From contig NZ_RZRU01000004.1 in assembly GCF_003997495.1 (NCBI RefSeq), positions 295,498 to 359,497 on the forward strand: DNA of 64,000 nt, given 5' to 3'. Of the stretch, positions 61,144 through 64,000 are shown one piece after another. Each line of letters opens with the position of its first letter. The stretch's first letter is position 1. The notes under the pieces were generated by a model. That model saw only the letters and a program-made list of their open reading frames with translations. It was not told where the DNA came from and made no database searches. Position numbers and translations under genes: made by a program. The stretch comes from Mesorhizobium sp. M7A.F.Ca.US.008.03.1.1. Lineage in GTDB: Bacteria > Pseudomonadota > Alphaproteobacteria > Rhizobiales > Rhizobiaceae.

Positions 61144-61920
61144 TCAATCCCCCGCGACGAAGAACGACCACTGTCCGCTAGGGGTGATACCGACGCGATA
61201 GAAAATATAGGCGCCGAACTGCTTCATGTCGTCGAAATCGCCAGCGGTGACGATCTTGAACAGTTCGACCCGCTGCTTGGCGTCCAGCTTGTCCAGCGGC
61301 AGGGCGAAGAAATACGGCCACACATAGAGCTCTTGTGGCGTGCCGGCATCGAGGTGGACGTAGCCGGCATCGAGCACCTCCTCCAGGATGGCCAGGATCT
61401 CCTGGCCGTCCGGGTCGCCGGAGAGCCCCTTGAGGAAGGCGATGGCGTCGCCGTCTATGTCGGTCAGCGATATCTGCGTGGCGCTGTCGCCCTTGCCGAT
61501 CAAGGGCCGCAGCTTTTCGATGTCGCCGCCCTTGCAGGCTTCGACGATCAGGTCGTGCATGCGCAGTACCGGCTCCGGCAGCTTGGCGAGATCGTAGACA
61601 ACCTCGGGCACCGGCGTGTCCGGATCGACGCGCGGTCTGGTCACGCCGCCATCCGCCGGGCTGTCCGGCTCGGCTTCATTGGGAGCAGCCGGTTCAGTGG
61701 TCGGCGGCGGCGTTCCGACCGGGTTGGGCATTGGCACGGTGCTTCCCGGAGGCGACATGTCATCGTCCGCCGGCGGCGTGACTGTTGGCGGGAGCTCTTC
61801 GCGCTTGATCTCGCTCAGCGCGTAGGCGGGGCCGCTCGCGAGACACACAACCAGGGGGATCGCGGCACAGCAAGCGGCGAAGGAGATGCAGAGGACAAAG
61901 CCACGCGGCTTGCCTGACAT
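61144..61920 (-). CDS. Hypothetical exported protein with a Pro-rich linker
   Basis: A 258-residue protein from the ATG at 61918-61920. A long signal peptide or anchor (GFVLCISFAACCAAIPLVVC, LASGPAYALS) is followed by a Pro/Thr/Glu-rich linker at residues about 40-105 (PPGSTVPMPNPVGTPPPTTE). A folded domain of about 150 residues contains EVVYDLAKLPEPVLRMHDLI, ILAILEEVLDAGYVHLDAGT and MKQFGAYIFYRVGITPSGQW. Homologs occur in other rhizobia without known function. A periplasmic location is likely. It is not linked to a pathway by its neighbours. Confidence 0.8.
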   Translation of the reverse strand: MSGKPRGFVLCISFAACCAAIPLVVCLASGPAYALSEIKREELPPTVTPPADDDMSPPGSTVPMPNPVGTPPPTTEPAAPNEAEPDSPADGGVTRPRVDPDTPVPEVVYDLAKLPEPVLRMHDLIVEACKGGDIEKLRPLIGKGDSATQISLTDIDGDAIAFLKGLSGDPDGQEILAILEEVLDAGYVHLDAGTPQELYVWPYFFALPLDKLDAKQRVELFKIVTAGDFDDMKQFGAYIFYRVGITPSGQWSFFVAGD

Positions 61921-62002
61921 CGAAAAACTCACTGCCCGTTTCTCCCTGCTTCCGGGCATGACGCCCGAGCGGCATTTTGCCGTCAAAGAACCGGACGTCG
62001 GT

Positions 62003-62260
62003 TCAGTGCCGCAGCCGTTCAGGTTCGAAGGCGCCAGCAATCACCTTTTCACGCATACGGTCGAGCAGGGCAAGGGCCGAGGTCTCGCCATTGGCACGCA
62101 ACATCTCGCCGAAGGCTGTTTCGAGCGCTGCTTCGGCAATGATCTCGGGCTCTATCCCGGCGGAGAGACCTTCCGCCCAGGCCTCGCTGTGGCTTTCCAC
62201 GGCGGTCAGGCGTTTTTCTTCCCTGACCAGCGCGTCGATGTCGTTGACACCATGTTCCAT
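62003..62260 (-). CDS. Small hypothetical protein
   Basis: An 85-residue acidic, helical protein: MEHGVNDIDALVREEKRLTA, AEGLSAGIEPEIIAEAALET, ANGETSALALLDRMREKVIA, ending FEPERLRH. It has no signal peptide or cysteine motif. The composition and the compact gene (ATG at 62258-62260, GAAAGGG-type sequence upstream) support translation. I do not recognise a family; short proteins of this look occur throughout Rhizobiales. It lies 82 bases upstream of the exported-protein gene on the same strand. Confidence 0.65.
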   Translation of the reverse strand: MEHGVNDIDALVREEKRLTAVESHSEAWAEGLSAGIEPEIIAEAALETAFGEMLRANGETSALALLDRMREKVIAGAFEPERLRH

Positions 62261-62615
62261 AAGCGAATGTCCACCCTTTCAAGCTGCGATCCATCGATGT
62301 GGACCAGGCCTGATCTGTTCATTTCACACGCAGGGACAATTAAGTATTTGTAAATACGACATTTTTTTGATCGTCTTTTACAAAGCTTGATTGCCTTGTG
62401 CGAAGCTGCGTTCAGCTCGAGTCAAACTTAGCCGATTGGGGCGGCCTGCGGGGCGAAAACCTTCAGTTTGAGTTAATTCCGCTTTCGCGCGGTAAGGTTT
62501 CGTTAATACTGTTGCAGAAGTGCAACATCAGGATTGCACCAAGATGTCGCCTGGCACAAGCCGATATATCGGCTGTGCCCAGCAATGATCCGGATAGTTG
62601 TTGATGAGCGGGTGC
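62261..62615. other. Non-coding stretch with promoter-like and palindromic sequence
   Basis: 355 bases without a supported gene. It holds the promoter of the small gene ending at 62003, including an AT-rich block near 62340-62385. It also contains the inverted repeat at 62510-62527. Confidence 0.5.
62510..62527. promoter_or_regulatory. 7-bp inverted repeat, candidate operator
   Basis: TGTTGCA-GAAG-TGCAACA is a perfect 7-bp inverted repeat. Its half site TGCAACA also occurs in the upstream regions of porins 2 and 3 (25433 and 43795), where only one arm is present. Confidence 0.45.
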
Positions 62616-62993
62616 CTAGTTGCCGTAACGCGAGGCGATATCGCGCGACAGCGTCTCGCCTTCCTTCATGTAGCGGCTGATGGCTTCGGTCGCCGACGGC
62701 GTGCACCGCGTATAGGTGCCGCCGAAGGAGCGGTAGCCGCGATTGAAGCTGGCGATGAAGCGAGCGCGCCGCTCGGCGTCCGGATTTTCCGAATCAAGCA
62801 GTTTTGTCATCTCGACACGCCACTGGTCGCCCTTCTCGCCGCACAAATTGCGCAGGAAATGCAGCGACCCCAGAACCTCCGCCAGCCGCATCAGCCCCGG
62901 CTCGAACGGTGATTCGGCGCTGAACACCGGCCGTGCCGAGACGGCTGCGCTGACGGCAAGACACATGGCGAGGAGCATGGATGGACGGTTCAT
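62616..62993 (-). CDS. TIGR02301-family exported protein
   Basis: A 125-residue protein from the ATG at 62991-62993 (MNRPSMLLAMCLAVSAAVSA), with a signal peptide and a mature domain containing PGLMRLAEVLGSLHFLRNLC, GEKGDQWRVEMTKLLDSEN and RARFIASFNRGYRSFGGTYT, then CTPSATEAISRYMKEGETL. This pattern defines TIGR02301, a family limited to alphaproteobacteria and of unknown function. Two cysteines may form a disulfide in the periplasm. The next gene on the same strand is the Nudix hydrolase, ending 66 bases upstream. Confidence 0.9.
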   Translation of the reverse strand: MNRPSMLLAMCLAVSAAVSARPVFSAESPFEPGLMRLAEVLGSLHFLRNLCGEKGDQWRVEMTKLLDSENPDAERRARFIASFNRGYRSFGGTYTRCTPSATEAISRYMKEGETLSRDIASRYGN

Positions 62994-63058
62994 AGGCGCT
63001 CTTGGCAAAATAGCATAAGCCTTTGTGGCGAAACAATTTGTCGCCCGCAAGGCGATTT

Positions 63059-63493
63059 TCAGGACCGCGCCCCGGGGGTTCCGCCGGCGCCCAACAAGTC
63101 TTCGGCGACCGCGAACACCGCGCCGGCGAGCGGCAGTGCCGCCATCTCGCTGAGCGTATAGAAGGCGGCCGTCTCGGCGTCGTCGTTGGCCACCGCCTCG
63201 CCGCCGGCATAGGCGGCGCCGAAGACCGTGAGGCGATAATCGACCGGGTGGCTGTCGTCCTTGCCGTCGATGTGGATTTCCCGCAGCGGGCGATAATTTG
63301 TGGCGCGTAAACCGGTTTCTTCCAGAAGTTCGCGCTCTGCCGCTGCCTCCAGCGTCTCGCCGGGTTCGACCTTGCCACCGGGGAAGGCATAGAGCCCTTG
63401 CGAGGGTTGCCGGGCTCGCTTGACCAGAAGCACGGTGTCTGCCCGCACGACTGCGACCGATACTGCCGGAAGTGTCTTGCGCGCTTCGTTCAT
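63059..63493 (-). CDS. Nudix hydrolase
   Basis: A 144-residue Nudix protein from the ATG at 63491-63493 (MNEARKTLPAVSVAVVRADT). The Nudix box GGKVEPGETLEAAAERELLE followed by ETG conforms to G-x5-E-x7-R-E-U-x-E-E-x-G-U, so the metal-binding glutamates are intact. RARQPSQGLYAFPG precedes it. It probably hydrolyses a nucleotide-diphosphate linked compound, such as an oxidised nucleotide or ADP-ribose; the substrate is not set by the sequence. The longer in-frame region to 63853 is antisense to the YedK-type gene and is not coding. Confidence 0.9.
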   Translation of the reverse strand: MNEARKTLPAVSVAVVRADTVLLVKRARQPSQGLYAFPGGKVEPGETLEAAAERELLEETGLRATNYRPLREIHIDGKDDSHPVDYRLTVFGAAYAGGEAVANDDAETAAFYTLSEMAALPLAGAVFAVAEDLLGAGGTPGARS

Positions 63494-63621
63494 GGGTTTC
63501 CGATCAAGCGTGTAGGCAGGTCTGTTGTGGACCACCCAAGCATGGGCAAGCTTTAGCGGTTGCGCAACGTCGGTTGCATCGCCACTTTCAAGCTGAACCA
63601 TTCGAAGGGCGCCAATCGACC

Positions 63622-64000
63622 ATGTGCGGACGTTTTGCCTTGACCGCGACGCCGGACCAGACTGCCGCCTTGCTAGGCTTGGCCGAACTGGAAGATTTCC
63701 CGGCGCGCTACAACATCGCCCCGACGCAGCCGATCCTGATGGCGATCGCCGGCCCTCCGCGGTTGCCGGGCTCGAATCTGCCGGACCGGCAGCCGATGCT
63801 GGTGCGCTGGGGACTGATCCCGACTTGGGTGAAGGATACCAGGGAGTTTCCACTGCTGTTCAACGCGCGCTCTGAGGGCGCTGCCGAAAAGGCCTCGTTC
63901 AAAGCGGCGATGCGTCATCGCCGCGCTTTGGTGCCGGCGTCCGGCTTTTATGAATGGCGGCAAACCGGTGGCAAGAAGGGGCAGCCCTATTGGATACGCC
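63622..64000 (+). CDS. SOS-response-associated peptidase (YedK/HMCES), cut by the window end
   Basis: The first 126 residues of an SRAP-domain protein. It starts MCGRFALTATPDQTAALLGL with the catalytic Cys2 that becomes the N-terminal residue and bonds to abasic sites. It continues RYNIAPTQPILMAI, MLVRWGLIPTWVK, FPLLFNARSEGAAEKASFK with the conserved Asn, and RALVPASGFYEWRQTGGKKG with the catalytic Glu. The active-site histidine is expected downstream, outside the window. The family covalently protects abasic sites in single-stranded DNA. It is divergent from the Nudix gene. Confidence 0.93.
   Translation, partial: MCGRFALTATPDQTAALLGLAELEDFPARYNIAPTQPILMAIAGPPRLPGSNLPDRQPMLVRWGLIPTWVKDTREFPLLFNARSEGAAEKASFKAAMRHRRALVPASGFYEWRQTGGKKGQPYWIR

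Overview
The window is chromosomal DNA of an alphaproteobacterium of the order Rhizobiales, most like Mesorhizobium. The evidence is gene order and family content: rpoZ-rsh-pyrE-acpS-lepB-rnc-era-recO, three RopA/Omp2-type porins, a TIGR02301 protein, a DUF2062 protein and short rhizobial palindromic repeats carrying the CCCCGAAAA motif. Most of it is core genome with high G+C by eye. It carries one clear accessory block on the left and some smaller foreign or decayed patches.

Region 1-3.1 kb is accessory: the tail of a probable recombinase, decayed reading frames, an XRE-type regulator, a two-gene secreted/membrane pair and a small orphan gene. Region 3.2-9.15 kb looks like a small integrative element. 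A large serine recombinase sits at its right edge, followed on the same strand by an unrecognised gene, a ParB-like protein, a tiny 33-residue gene, a Cys-rich putative zinc protein and two acidic or coiled-coil proteins. Three copies of a 98-bp tandem repeat overlap the 3' end of the recombinase gene. The recombinase start is preceded by a perfect 10-bp inverted repeat, and the element abuts the 3' end of a host DUF2147 gene.

Region 9.1-24.5 kb holds a Sel1-like protein, an orphan LivK-type binding protein and a leucine-catabolic cluster (TetR regulator, isovaleryl-CoA dehydrogenase, both methylcrotonyl-CoA carboxylase subunits). Three tandem paralogous secreted Cys-containing proteins interrupt that cluster. 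Then come acylphosphatase, a MarR-GNAT fusion, a HisC-like aminotransferase and a TPR-sulfotransferase.

Region 23.3-28.1 kb has two near-identical porins pointing outward around tRNA-Ser(GCT) and a 111-bp tandem repeat, then a tyrosine recombinase. Region 28.2-46.6 kb is housekeeping: a lytic transglycosylase, dapA, smpB, a GH25 lysozyme, uracil-DNA glycosylase, a NYN protein, rpoZ, rsh, pyrE, acpS, lepB, rnc, era and recO. A third porin and the remnant of an aminoglycoside-phosphotransferase-like gene lie between era and recO.

Region 46.6-64 kb carries a large DUF2339 membrane protein and an ECF sigma/anti-sigma pair. It also has an uncharacterised operon of a GNAT-C39-protease fusion, a RimK-like ATP-grasp ligase and a DUF3303 protein. 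These are followed by a LysR/desaturase divergent pair, a PAS-GGDEF-EAL protein, an HD phosphohydrolase, YgfZ, a dihydroorotase-family protein, small exported proteins, a Nudix hydrolase, and a YedK/HMCES-type protein cut by the window end.
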